Source: Pyramidobacter piscolens (GTDB taxonomy: Bacteria; Synergistota; Synergistia; Synergistales; Dethiosulfovibrionaceae). From it: a stretch of DNA of 35,916 nucleotides. A program made the translations under genes and the position numbers. Under the pieces are notes generated by a model. The model was not told the origin of the DNA and did not search any database. It worked only from the letters and a program-made list of their open reading frames with translations. Below, piece by piece: positions 22,995 to 31,259 of the stretch. Position 1 is the stretch's first letter; every line of letters starts with the position of its first letter. Where the stretch lies: positions 1 to 35,916 of the forward strand of contig SFDM01000031.1 of NCBI GenBank assembly GCA_004558205.1. The letters run 5' to 3'.

Positions 22995-24272
22995 TTACAT
23001 GTCTACGCGAATGCCCAAGGCGACGATATGGGCATCGTTGTTGTTGGAGGTGGCGTAGGTGGGGCCTGCATTATAGGGGTCCTCTGTGCCGGCGGGATGC
23101 CTGATCACCTTATCATCGATGATCATGTAGCCATAGCCCAAGGAGTATTCAATGTTTTTGTTCCGGTAGCTGCAGCCCACCGTAAAGGTCTGGCGCTTGC
23201 CCGTGGGAACCATGAAGTCCGTGTACTTATTCTCTTCGTCGCAGGCCGACAGGGAGTCGTAGGTATAACCGGCGCGGACTGTCCAGCGCTTATTGAGCTG
23301 ATGCTCGATACCAAACTGATAGCGCCAGCCATCCTGCCATTTTTTAGGCTCATCGTTCCGATGGGGGTCCCCGCCTGTAAGCGGGAAACTTCTGAAAAGG
23401 ATGCTTAACGTATCATAAGAACTCCAGTTTGTACGGATCGCGTTAAATTCGACGCGGGTCCGATCGTTGAACTTATACCCTAAACCAAAGGTAAAACTTT
23501 CTGGCAGCACAACCGTGCCACTGGCTGTCGTATCCATATTCCCGTTACTGCTTAAACCTCTGAATTTCACGTCGGCGCTGTTCATCTCCTGAGTCACCTG
23601 AGAACGATAGAGGAACGCAAAGGTCCATTTCGGCGTGATTTCCCAGTTCAGGCCGGCGCCCCAACCCACGCCCCAACTTGTGCCGTCGAGGTTCATATTC
23701 CATGTATGAGCAGGCGAGCCGTACACACCTGCATATTTGTCGATAATCAGGTTCGTATACATCAATTCGCCGTTGAAGGACATGGACAGCGTGGGGCCAA
23801 GCTTCCAGGCGATCGTAGGGACGATGGAGAAGGTGGTGAACTCAGCGCTGTGGCTGTTATAGCTTCCCATCCAGCCAGGCTCATAACTGGCCTTCAGGCC
23901 AAAACGGGGGAACACGCCCACGCCGAACCAGGCGTTAGGCTGCACCTTGCGGGCGTAGAACATGGTGGGCACGATGCCGGGATTGTCGCGGTTGTGTTCT
24001 GTTCCCATGTACGAGTCGCCCTTCCAGAAGCTGCCGTAGCCTCGGGGGTCAATATGGGAAATCGACGCCGAGAACTGGCCCTTTTCGTCGAGGCTGGTAA
24101 TCGCCGCGGGGTTGGCCGCGATGGCCGAAACTTCGCCCGAGAACATGCCCGCGCCGCCCATACCAAAGGCCCGGGCGCTCCATTCGTAGACCGCGAAACC
24201 GTCGGCAAGGGCCGGGGAGGCCAATAAAGTCGCTGATAAAGCCAATGCTGCTGAAACCTTCTTAGAGATCAT
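22995..24272 (-). CDS. FadL/OmpP1/TodX-family outer-membrane porin
   Basis: A 425-aa outer-membrane channel for long-chain fatty acids or other hydrophobic compounds. The signal peptide (MISKKVSAALALSATLLASPALA) is followed by the family's N-terminal plug region DGFAVYEWSARAFGMGGAGMFSGEVSAIAANPAAIT, including the diagnostic NPA motif. The rest alternates polar and aromatic residues as in a 14-strand barrel (for example TRVEFNAIRTNWSSY and WTVRAGYTYDS). I took the ATG at 24272, 10 nt after GAGGAG; a TTG two codons earlier is possible. The start lies inside the end of the Rrf2 gene (11-bp overlap), so the two are translationally coupled. The acyl-CoA synthetase follows after 36 bp. Confidence 0.9.
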   Translation of the reverse strand: MISKKVSAALALSATLLASPALADGFAVYEWSARAFGMGGAGMFSGEVSAIAANPAAITSLDEKGQFSASISHIDPRGYGSFWKGDSYMGTEHNRDNPGIVPTMFYARKVQPNAWFGVGVFPRFGLKASYEPGWMGSYNSHSAEFTTFSIVPTIAWKLGPTLSMSFNGELMYTNLIIDKYAGVYGSPAHTWNMNLDGTSWGVGWGAGLNWEITPKWTFAFLYRSQVTQEMNSADVKFRGLSSNGNMDTTASGTVVLPESFTFGLGYKFNDRTRVEFNAIRTNWSSYDTLSILFRSFPLTGGDPHRNDEPKKWQDGWRYQFGIEHQLNKRWTVRAGYTYDSLSACDEENKYTDFMVPTGKRQTFTVGCSYRNKNIEYSLGYGYMIIDDKVIRHPAGTEDPYNAGPTYATSNNNDAHIVALGIRVDM

Positions 24273-24789
24273 CCTCAAAATTCTCCTCTGTTTTTTCGAT
24301 TATCTTGCTTTGGTGTTCATTGGGCATTTTTTTGTTCGCAGCAGGGTCGGTCATGGAGATCCCGATCCTGATTGCCGGCGCGAGGTCGTAATAGCGCAGC
24401 AGGTGCGCCAGGGTCTTCGACGCCAGGTAATCACGGATCGCGATGGTCAGTTCGTCCACGAGCGCGCCGATCAGGCAGTGCTTTCCATGGCATCCTTCAA
24501 ATCCGCATCCCGTCGGCATCAGAGGCCCTCCGAGAAGCTCCACGATCAGGAGCGTGTTGATCTCCTGGGGCTGCATGGACAATTTATAACCGCCGCCTGG
24601 GCCGCGAACCGCTTCGATGTACCCCGCCCGCGCGAGGCGCTGAAGCACCTTTGACAGATGTCCCTCCGAAGCTTTCAAGGTGTCGGCAATGTGCTTCGCC
24701 GACAGGCAGCAGCCGGGATCCCTGCCAAGCTCCACAAGGGCGTGGAGCCCCAGCAGCAGCGGTTCCGGCAGGTCGACAATCGGATTCAT
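24262..24789 (-). CDS. Rrf2-family Fe-S transcriptional regulator
   Basis: A 175-aa DNA-binding protein with a winged helix at the N-terminus (LSAKHIADTLKASEGHLSKVLQRLARAGYIEAVRGPGGGYKL) and a cysteine cluster C95-X4-C100-X4-C105 (CGFEGCHGKHC), comparable to the Fe-S ligands of IscR, NsrR and RsrR. It therefore probably senses oxygen, nitric oxide or redox state. The C-terminal tail after residue 145 is charged and longer than usual, perhaps because it overlaps the next start. GGAGGAGG lies 6 nt before ATG. As first gene ahead of fadL- and fadD-like genes, and with repeated candidate operators upstream, it likely autoregulates the operon. Confidence 0.88.
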   Translation of the reverse strand: MNPIVDLPEPLLLGLHALVELGRDPGCCLSAKHIADTLKASEGHLSKVLQRLARAGYIEAVRGPGGGYKLSMQPQEINTLLIVELLGGPLMPTGCGFEGCHGKHCLIGALVDELTIAIRDYLASKTLAHLLRYYDLAPAIRIGISMTDPAANKKMPNEHQSKIIEKTEENFEDDL

Positions 24790-24814
24790 AGATTTCCTCC
24801 TCCCTGTTAAAAAA

Positions 24815-24868
24815 GAATAACAGATATCTTATTCCATCTTTTAGCACAATACTGGATATGTTATTCCA
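24815..24868 (-). promoter_or_regulatory. Candidate operator repeats upstream of the Rrf2 gene
   Basis: Two direct repeats of GATAT(C/G)TTATTCCA (24823-24836 and 24855-24868) lie 32 bp apart, about three helical turns. The first is also part of an inverted repeat GAATAA-N8-TTATTC (24815-24834). This block lies 26-79 bp before the regulator's start codon and would cover its promoter. Confidence 0.5.
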
Positions 24869-25080
24869 CTTTTATTATTTTGGCAAGGGGGGGAAATAAA
24901 GTTCGTCATTTCACAAAAGCGGGCGGAGAGGGTATGGGGCAAAAGGTTTCAGCGCGATGAGAAAACAGGGCGCCGACCGTTCCGAAAAAACAGTCCGAAA
25001 GGTTGAATCGCACAGACCGCCCAGGTTCGCAGTGGAAAAAACAGAAACGGGCCGACATCACCACAGCATTTAAAGCTGAT
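24869..25080. other. Intergenic stretch, no gene seen
   Basis: No coding frame, RNA gene or terminator is recognised. AAAAGGTTTCAGCGCGATGAG near 24943 weakly resembles the inner arm of the dispersed element that starts at 25081, so a decayed second copy is possible. Confidence 0.3.
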
Positions 25081-25359
25081 ACTAATTTGCATTTAACGCG
25101 CTTAATATTGAACCGAAGGCCAAAAGATCTCAACGCAAGGGCGCAAAGGTTCACAAAGGAAAACCTTGAAAGGCTTTTAGAACCGCAGAATCAATCAAAA
25201 TGCACAAATTATAATCATATTAATTCGTTTTTTTGTTTAATAAATTAGGTCTTGTTTTTCCTTTGCGTCCTTTGCGCCCTTTTTGTTCAGGATCTTTGCG
25301 CTGAAATCCTTTGACTTTGATCTTCGGTCCGATATTAAGCACGATGAATAAGAATTAGT
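25081..25359. repeat. Dispersed MITE-like element, copy 4 (full length)
   Basis: The same orientation and layout as copy 3: ACTAATTTGCATTTAACG left end, GCGCAAAGG arm, CCTTGAAAGGCTTTTAGAAC, TTAGGTCTTGTTTTTCC, a longer CCTTTGCGTCCTTTGCGCCC arm, and a right end GATATTAAGCACGATGAAT finishing AATTAGT. The outermost ACTAATT/AATTAGT bases are a perfect inverted pair. At 279 bp it is about 25 bp longer than copies 2 and 3, owing to an insertion in the right arm. Confidence 0.8.
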
Positions 25360-25422
25360 CTGACTTGAACGCCCATCGGGAAACAGCCAGTTCGCAGGCT
25401 CTCCACCCCGCCTAGAGCCGGC

Positions 25423-25460
25423 AAAAAAGCCGCCGGTCCTCGATCAGGGCCGGCGGCTTT
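25423..25460 (-). terminator. Terminator of the ankyrin/coiled-coil gene
   Basis: AAAGCCGCCGG pairs with CCGGCGGCTTT; on the minus strand the stem is followed by a T run. It starts 20 nt past the stop codon. Confidence 0.88.
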
Positions 25461-25479
25461 GGCGGTGCGGTGTTCGTTT

Positions 25480-27921
25480 TTACTTTTCGGGAGCGGGGAT
25501 CTTCGGCGTTTCGGCCAGCTTTTTCTGAAGGTCCTCAATGGTCTTTTTCAGCTCGCTGACGGTGTCTTTCAGCTTCGCCACGTCGGCTTTGGAATCCTTC
25601 AGTTCTTTTTCGATGGCTGATTTCTCTCTGGCCGCCTTTTCCTGTTCCGCTTTCAGGGAGCTCTCGTAGCTGCTCTTCTGGGAGGCCTGCGCGCTGGTCA
25701 GTTTGGCCATTTCGCTGCGGGCGGACTCCAGCTGGATTTCTGCGTTTTTGCTGCGCGCTGCGGCGTTCTCGGCCTGTTTCCGGATCTCGGCGGCTTTCTC
25801 GCCGTAGGTCTTGCGCTCCGTCTCAAGGGCCAAGTTGGAAACCCGCAGGTTATCGGTCAGATGCTGAACGCGCTGGCTCTCTTCCTGAAGCTTCCGCGCC
25901 AGCTCGGCGATTTCTTTCCGGCTGTCGGCTTCCGCCTTGGCCTTAGCTTCGGCCGTGGCCTTATGAGCGGCCTTTTCGGCTTCTAACTGCTTCGTCAGCG
26001 CCGACAGCGCTGCCTTGCTCTCGTCTTCCGCTCTGGCTTTCACGTCGGCCGTGGCCTTATGAGCGGCCTTTTCGGCTTCCAGCTGCTTCGTCAGCGCCGA
26101 CAGAGCGTTTTTGCTCTCGCTTTCCGCCTTAGCTTTGGCGTCGACCGCGGCCTTATGGGCCGCCACTTCGGCTTCCAGCTGCTTCGTCAGCGCCGCAAGG
26201 GCTTCTTTGCTTTCGGCCTCCGCCTTGGCTTTGGCGTCAGCCGTAACTTTATGGGCCGCTGCTTCGGCTTCGTACTTCTGCGCCAGAACCGCGAGGGCCT
26301 CTTTGCTTTCGGCTTCCGCTTTGGCTTCCGCTTTGGCTTTCGCGTCGGCCATGGCCTTGTGAGCGGCCTTTTCGGCTTCCAGCTGCTTCGTCAGCGCCGC
26401 AAAGGCTTCTTTGCTTTCGGCCTCCGCCTTGGCTTTCGCGTCGGCCGTAGCTTTATGGGCCGCCGCTTCGGCTTCGTACTTCTGCGTCAGAACCGCGAGG
26501 GCTTCTTTGCTTTCGGCTTCCGCCTTGGCTTTCGCGTCGGCCGTAGCTTTATGGGCCGCCGCTTCGGCTTCGTACTTCTGCGTCAGCGCCGCAAGGGCTT
26601 CTTTGCTCTCGGCATCCGCCTTGGCTTTCGCGTCGGTTGTGGCTTTATGGGCGGCCTTTTCGGCTTCCAGCTGCTGCGTCAGATCAGCCGCAAGCTTCCT
26701 GCCTTCGGCGATCTCGGCGTCGGCGGCTTCTTTCTGGGCTTCCTTTTCGGCTACCAGCGCCGTCAAACCGGCCACTTTCGTCTTTTCGGCGTCAAGTTTT
26801 TCCTCATAGTCCCGGGCTAGGCGCTGTTCGGCGTCCTTCACGCCTTCGGCAGACGCTTTCAGAGGCGCCACGTCCTCAGGGCGAAGGGCGGCGTTGGCCT
26901 GCGCGTAGTCCCAGGCGCTCTTGCCGGAATTGTCGGCCAGGTCGGCGCGCGCGCCGGCGTTCATCAGCGCCTTCAGGGCCCGGGAACGGCCTTCTATAGC
27001 GGCGTAGATCAGGGCCGTGCGTCCCTCGGCGTCGCGGGCGTCTTTATCTGCCCCGCCGTCCAGAAGGGCCTGAACCGCGTCGGGGCGGGGATTTTCCCTC
27101 ACCGCCAGCATGAGCGGCGTCTGGCCTTCCGCGGGGGCGTTGGGATCGGAACCCAGCGCGATCGCGGCGGCAATCCTCTTTCCCGTGCCGCGGCGGCTCA
27201 GCTGGGCAAAACGGGCGGCGGTCATGGGAGCAGGAGCCGAAGGGTCGGCCAGCCGCGCCGTGATCTCTTCATCGCCCTTAAAGGCGGGGTTGGCGGCTTT
27301 ATAGGCCGCAGCCGTGCTTCTGCGCTTGTCCCGCACGGCAGTGTCCGCGCCCGCTGTGAGCAGCGCCGTCACAACGGCCTTGCTGCGGCCGTCCCGAAGG
27401 GCAAGCATCAGCGGCGTCATTCCGTTTCTGTCCTGAAGGTTCACGGCCGCGCCGGCGTCGAGCAGCACGCCCAGCACCTCTTCCGAGGGGTTGTTCGCGG
27501 CGGCGTAGAAAAGCGCCGTCCAGTTGGCCCGGCTCTTTAGGTCTACCTTCGCCCCGGCGTCGATCAACTTCTGCAGGACTTCCGGGTTATCTCCCGCCTG
27601 TGCGGCGTACATCAGCGGCGTCATTCCGGCGCTGTCGGCGGCGTTCACTTTGTTTCCCGCTTTCAGGAGCAGGTCGATCTTCTCCGCCGAAGCGGCCTCG
27701 CCGCGGGCCGCCGCCGCGCTCATCAGAGGCGTTACGCCCCGTCCGGCCGGCCTCGTCGGCGACAGCTTCTTGTCGCTCAGCGCCGCTGAAAGCTCCGCGG
27801 CCGTGCCTGTACGGCAGAGCTCGACAAACTCTCTCTGATTTATCGCCAAAGCGCAGTCTGCCACAAAGAGGCTTGCCGCAATCATAAAAGCGCCTGCAAG
27901 TTTCAATTTTTTCCCGTTCAT
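25480..27921 (-). CDS. Exported ankyrin-repeat protein with eight-copy coiled-coil repeat
   Basis: An 813-aa protein of unknown function. The signal peptide (residues 1-26, ending DCALA) suggests the periplasm; a lipobox is unlikely because Asp precedes Cys23. Ankyrin repeats occupy about 62-210 (four units, e.g. GMTPLMYAAQAGDNPEVLQKL) and 265-343 (three units). A coiled coil follows from about 361 to 805. Its middle (417-676) is eight tandem 32-residue units alternating between QLEAEKAAHKATADAKAKAE and KYEAEAAAHKATADAKAKAE forms; unit four is 36 residues through a KAEA insertion. The C-terminal helix (677-805) is not repeated, and the protein ends KIPAPEK. GGGGTG lies 8 nt before ATG. It is monocistronic. 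A scaffold or TolA-like periplasm-spanning role is a guess from the architecture. Confidence 0.85.
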   Translation of the reverse strand: MNGKKLKLAGAFMIAASLFVADCALAINQREFVELCRTGTAAELSAALSDKKLSPTRPAGRGVTPLMSAAAARGEAASAEKIDLLLKAGNKVNAADSAGMTPLMYAAQAGDNPEVLQKLIDAGAKVDLKSRANWTALFYAAANNPSEEVLGVLLDAGAAVNLQDRNGMTPLMLALRDGRSKAVVTALLTAGADTAVRDKRRSTAAAYKAANPAFKGDEEITARLADPSAPAPMTAARFAQLSRRGTGKRIAAAIALGSDPNAPAEGQTPLMLAVRENPRPDAVQALLDGGADKDARDAEGRTALIYAAIEGRSRALKALMNAGARADLADNSGKSAWDYAQANAALRPEDVAPLKASAEGVKDAEQRLARDYEEKLDAEKTKVAGLTALVAEKEAQKEAADAEIAEGRKLAADLTQQLEAEKAAHKATTDAKAKADAESKEALAALTQKYEAEAAAHKATADAKAKAEAESKEALAVLTQKYEAEAAAHKATADAKAKAEAESKEAFAALTKQLEAEKAAHKAMADAKAKAEAKAEAESKEALAVLAQKYEAEAAAHKVTADAKAKAEAESKEALAALTKQLEAEVAAHKAAVDAKAKAESESKNALSALTKQLEAEKAAHKATADVKARAEDESKAALSALTKQLEAEKAAHKATAEAKAKAEADSRKEIAELARKLQEESQRVQHLTDNLRVSNLALETERKTYGEKAAEIRKQAENAAARSKNAEIQLESARSEMAKLTSAQASQKSSYESSLKAEQEKAAREKSAIEKELKDSKADVAKLKDTVSELKKTIEDLQKKLAETPKIPAPEK
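25894..26673 (-). repeat. Tandem 96-bp repeat array inside the ankyrin/coiled-coil gene
   Basis: Eight in-frame units: seven of 96 bp and one of 108 bp. Adjacent units are nearly identical at DNA level (for example around 26405-26510 and 26510-26600), indicating recent duplication or gene conversion. The reading frame is kept throughout. Confidence 0.85.
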
Positions 27922-28261
27922 AACACGTCACCCCTTCATCATATTCCGACCGGTTCCCAAGGGACCGGCGCTAAAAAAATCCTTACTCTGCCTTTATTGT
28001 ACCATACAAGGAGTTTTTCGCCTCCCCCCGCGGGTGAGTTTTCCGCCTGCGAGTCACGCTCCCGTACCGGCGGCGAGGGCGTCCCTTTGCTATTTTACTA
28101 TAGTTTTAGTTTTATGCGCGTTATCATGACAAAAATGACAGAATGCAGCGGGGCTCTGCCCGTCGGCTGTATCGCGCCTCTTCCGGAAATCAAACTTGCA
28201 GGGAGGGAAAAAGACAACAAAATAGATAAAGATAAAAATTTACGCGAAAGGGTGTCCAGAA
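27922..28261. other. Intergenic region upstream of the ankyrin gene, no gene seen
   Basis: A possible minus-strand -10 box TACAAT lies near 27996-28001, upstream of the ankyrin gene, without a good -35. The rest has no recognisable gene or RNA. The right part (28200-28260) is A-rich and includes a degraded leader before the gene remnant at 28262. Confidence 0.3.
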
Positions 28262-28440
28262 ATAAAAATCGCCTTCGTTTCATCTTCTGTCTATCCCGAC
28301 ATTGTGAAGAAATTGGTGGATACAAAATTTGACTACATAAACGTGACCTACCTGACCTGTCAGGTTCACAGGGAAATGCCGGCCATCCTTGAGAAACGGC
28401 AGAAAGAGTTTGACGCGATCCTGTTCTGGAAAACAGGCTG
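28262..28440 (+). pseudogene. Remnant: N-terminal piece of an unidentified protein
   Basis: In frame from 28262 the sequence reads IKIAFVSSSVYPDIVKKLVD and on to KRQKEFDAILFWKTG, a typical N-terminal alpha/beta start whose initiation codon is ATA where ATG would be expected. Homology ends at about 28440, where the frame runs into the deacylase remnant in another frame and then stops at 28498. I do not recognise the family with certainty; a sensor-type N-terminus of a transcriptional regulator is possible. Confidence 0.5.
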
Positions 28441-28629
28441 GGATACCTCAAAAAGGGCTACGGCGCCAATATCACCGTCTTCGACGCCAGACGGGTGACC
28501 GACACCGCTGCCTACCACCGCCCGAAGCTCAAGCCTCTCGGGATCGGCCAGGCGTTCGTCAACGGATCCCTGGTCCTCGATAAAGGGGAAATAACTGACC
28601 ATCGCCCCGGGACGTTCTTTTTGCTATAA
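28438..28629 (+). pseudogene. Remnant: C-terminus of an N-acyl-D-amino-acid deacylase-like amidohydrolase
   Basis: The frame starting at 28438 reads LGYLKKGYGANITVFDARRV, then VTDTAAYHRPKLKPLGIGQAFVNG and GEITDHRPGTFF before TAA (28627-28629). This is the C-terminal beta-sandwich of D-aminoacylases; compare the intact enzyme's LKEGLDADITVFDYEKL and KYVFVNGKLAYENG at 657-2243. Everything upstream of this last 60 or so residues is gone, and it is fused out of frame to the preceding remnant. Confidence 0.7.
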
Positions 28630-28630
28630 T
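28625..28630 (+). promoter_or_regulatory. Candidate -10 box of the glycerate kinase gene
   Basis: TATAAT overlaps the stop codon of the deacylase remnant, 33 bp before the kinase start. No clear -35 box. Confidence 0.4.
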
Positions 28631-28662
28631 AAACAAATTCATATAAGAGCGGGGTGAACGGC

Positions 28663-29901
28663 GTGAGAGTTTTGGTGGTCATGGATTCCTTCAAGGGCAA
28701 TATCAGCGGTCTGGAAGCTTCGGCGGCCGTAGGCCGCGGCGTGAAACGCGCCTGTCCGTGGGCGGAGATCAAGATCCTGCCCATCGCCGACGGCGGCGAA
28801 GGAACCGTCGACGTTTTCATCAAAACCCTCGGAGGCGAGCTGCGCGAAGGGCAATTCACCTCGCCCATCGGCGATCCCATTGCCGCCGCCTGGGGCCTGC
28901 TTCCCGACGGCAACGCCGTGATCGAACTGGCCGCCGCGTCAGGTCTTCCCCGAGTGCCGCTCCATCAGCGCAACCCGCTCTTCACCACCACGCGGGGAAC
29001 GGGCGAACAGATCCTCGCCGCCCTCGACGCCGGCTGCCGCTCCATCGTCCTCGGCCTAGGCGGCAGCGCCACCAACGACGGGGCCATGGGCATTATGACC
29101 GCCCTCGGGGCCCAATTCCTCGACGGATCAGGCGCCGAGCTGAGCCCCTGCGGCGCTTTCCTGAAAAAGGTGGAGCGCATCGACCTGTCGGGGCTGGACT
29201 CCCGGCTCAAGGAGACTGAGCTCCTGCTGGCCTGCGACGTGCAGAACCCGCTGTGCGGCCCCAGCGGCGCGGCGGCGGTCTACGGCCCCCAAAAGGGAGC
29301 CACGGAATCCATCGCCGCAGAACTGGACGCGGGGCTGCGCCATTACGCCAAAGTGATCCAGCGCGCCACGGGCCGCGACGTGCTCGACCTGCCGGGAAGC
29401 GGCGCGGCGGGGGGCGTGGGCGGCGGCCTGACGGGGCTGCTGGGCGCGCGGCTGATCAAGGGCATCGACATGCTCGCGCGGATCACCAGGCTCGACGCGG
29501 AGATCGAAAAGTCCGACGTGATCTTCACTGGCGAAGGACGCATCGACATTCAGACCACCCAGGGCAAGGTCATCTCGGGCATCGCTGCCAGGGCCAAGGC
29601 ACGGAACATCCCGCTGATCGCCCTGGTGGGCAGCATCCGCGGCCACATCGGCCCTCTGATGTCCATGGGCCTGACGGCCATCTTCCCCATCGGCGCCGGC
29701 CCCTGCCCCTTCCCCATGGCGCTGCAGCATTCGCTGGAGGACCTGGAGCGCACGGCGTCGCAGATCATCCGCGTCATGCGCGGCGTCAAGCGCCACAAGA
29801 GCGGCGCGGGACGGAAAAACCAGTACCGAAGGCCGCCGCAGAAAGGCGAAAGCGGCGCCAAACCCAGCGCCGAATTCCGCGGCGAAGGTTTCAGGACATA
29901 A
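28663..29901 (+). CDS. Glycerate 2-kinase (GlxK/GarK family)
   Basis: Phosphorylates D-glycerate with ATP, giving 2-phosphoglycerate and so feeding serine or glyoxylate breakdown into glycolysis. The 412-aa protein starts MRVLVVMDSFKGNISGLEA (family: APDSFKGSLSA) and contains IADGGEGTVD, GLGGSATNDGAMGIM, LLACDVQNPLCGPSGAAAVYGPQKGA, GSGAAGGVGGGLTGLLGA and FTGEGRIDIQTTQGKVISGIA, all diagnostic. I chose the GTG at 28663, 6 nt after GGGGTG, over an earlier GTG at 28654 that overlaps this ribosome-binding site. The last 30 or so residues (after RVMRGVKRHKSG) form a basic tail beyond the family's usual ~380-aa length. It is monocistronic. Confidence 0.92.
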   Translation: MRVLVVMDSFKGNISGLEASAAVGRGVKRACPWAEIKILPIADGGEGTVDVFIKTLGGELREGQFTSPIGDPIAAAWGLLPDGNAVIELAAASGLPRVPLHQRNPLFTTTRGTGEQILAALDAGCRSIVLGLGGSATNDGAMGIMTALGAQFLDGSGAELSPCGAFLKKVERIDLSGLDSRLKETELLLACDVQNPLCGPSGAAAVYGPQKGATESIAAELDAGLRHYAKVIQRATGRDVLDLPGSGAAGGVGGGLTGLLGARLIKGIDMLARITRLDAEIEKSDVIFTGEGRIDIQTTQGKVISGIAARAKARNIPLIALVGSIRGHIGPLMSMGLTAIFPIGAGPCPFPMALQHSLEDLERTASQIIRVMRGVKRHKSGAGRKNQYRRPPQKGESGAKPSAEFRGEGFRT

Positions 29902-29903
29902 TC

Positions 29904-29956
29904 AAAGCCGGTTTCAGAGCCTCCAGCGAGGGAGACGCCCTGAAACCGGCTTTTTT
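29904..29956 (+). terminator. Terminator shared by glycerate kinase and the convergent symporter
   Basis: AAAGCCGGTTTCAG pairs with CTGAAACCGGCTTT, followed by TTT. It overlaps the kinase's downstream end and lies 24 bp from the symporter stop on the other strand, so it may act both ways. Confidence 0.88.
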
Positions 29957-29980
29957 CGTTTCAAAATTCCGCGGCTGCAA

Positions 29981-31207
29981 TTATTCCTTGCCGTAAAACC
30001 TATCCCAGTTAACTTGGTTGAACTTCGACGAAGCTGCCATAGTGCCTACAAGATCGCCCGCAATGTTAGCCGTTGTGTGGGGAATATCGATGATAGGCCA
30101 GATCGCGGCAAGCACGGGAACAAGCCCAAGAGGGAGTCCGAGGCTTTCAAAGAGGACTGCGGACATGACGATTCCCGCGCCTTTGACACCGGCAGCTCCG
30201 ACGGCAAGCATCAAGCCGAGGCATACCATCTGGAAGAGTGCGGAGATGGTAAGAGGCACGCCGAAAACGTCGAAAGCAAATACAGAAATCACACCCAAGG
30301 CGGCAGCAAAGCCGTTCATGTTGGCAGTGTTTCCCAAGGGCAGGGCAAAACCATAGATTGACTCCCTAAGCCCCAGTTTTTCTTCGGCGATATTCATCTC
30401 CATAGGAAGGGTAGCGGCACTGGATGTTGTCGTAGCGGCGACGAGCAGCGCCGGACTAACGTGTTTGAAGAAGGAGACGACAGGAACTTTGTACCACTTC
30501 AGCGCCAAAGGATAGAAGATGATGGACATAAGGATGATAGCAAGATAGTCGGCGATAATAAACTTCGCAACCCCCATCATCATCTTGCTGCCAATCGTCC
30601 CCACAAGACAGGCCACCAGCGCGCCGATGCCGTAGGGCGAGAATTTCATGACAAATTCCGTAATCTTGATCGTAACATCAGACATATCGCTGAAAAATCT
30701 GATAGCCGGCTGAACTTTGTCTTTAAGGCACAGAAGAGCGATACCCGTGATCAAAGCGAAGAAAATGATCTGGATCGTCTCCATGTTTGCCATCGCAGCC
30801 ACTGGATTCGTGGGAATCCAGTTAAGAACAGTGTCTACCAGAGAGTACTTCTTAGCGACAACGTCGCTCGCCGTCGTACCGAGAATGCCCTCAAGCCCCA
30901 GACCGGGACGAATCACAAGCGCCGTCACAACGCCAAAGAACGCCGCAACCAAAGAGGAAAGCAGATAAAATCCGACGACAAAACCGCCGATTTTCTTGAG
31001 GCTGCCGGGACTCTCCATCTTGGTGACGCCAGAAACAAGCGTGAAAAACACCAACGGTACAATCAGCATTTTCAGAAGGCGAAGGAACAGATCACCAATA
31101 GGCTTGACAACCATCACAGCCGGGCCAAAGAAATAACCCGCCAAAGCGCCAATGATCAGCATAATGAAAATTTTACGAGCAAGCGACATTCTGAACCAAA
31201 ATCTCAT
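29981..31207 (-). CDS. DAACS-family cation symporter (GltP/DctA-like), atypical binding site
   Basis: A 408-aa inner-membrane transporter of the dicarboxylate/amino acid:cation symporter family. Visible are the serine-rich HP1 hairpin (AATTTSSAATLP, 257-268), the TM7 motif region GNTANMNGF (292-300) and the TM8 motif DIPHTTANIAGD (374-385). By eye against GltPh, TM8 keeps D394, T398, N401 and D405 equivalents (D374, T378, N381, D385) but has His377 where R397 binds the acidic side chain. The NMDGT motif reads NMNGF, losing the sodium-ligand aspartate. A neutral or other amino acid is thus likelier than glutamate/aspartate. GGGGGAAAGT lies before ATG. It follows the aminotransferase by 52 bp, probably in one operon. 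Confidence 0.87.
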   Translation of the reverse strand: MRFWFRMSLARKIFIMLIIGALAGYFFGPAVMVVKPIGDLFLRLLKMLIVPLVFFTLVSGVTKMESPGSLKKIGGFVVGFYLLSSLVAAFFGVVTALVIRPGLGLEGILGTTASDVVAKKYSLVDTVLNWIPTNPVAAMANMETIQIIFFALITGIALLCLKDKVQPAIRFFSDMSDVTIKITEFVMKFSPYGIGALVACLVGTIGSKMMMGVAKFIIADYLAIILMSIIFYPLALKWYKVPVVSFFKHVSPALLVAATTTSSAATLPMEMNIAEEKLGLRESIYGFALPLGNTANMNGFAAALGVISVFAFDVFGVPLTISALFQMVCLGLMLAVGAAGVKGAGIVMSAVLFESLGLPLGLVPVLAAIWPIIDIPHTTANIAGDLVGTMAASSKFNQVNWDRFYGKE

Positions 31208-31259
31208 AGTACTTTCCCCCTTGCGGCATATGATTTTTTAACGCTATCTTTGTTCGGCA

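Noticed and set aside
26059..26820. Plus-strand frames opposite the coiled-coil repeats, themselves repetitive
   Set aside because: They mirror the 96-bp repeat on the other strand; the sense protein has a signal peptide and ankyrin domains while these do not.
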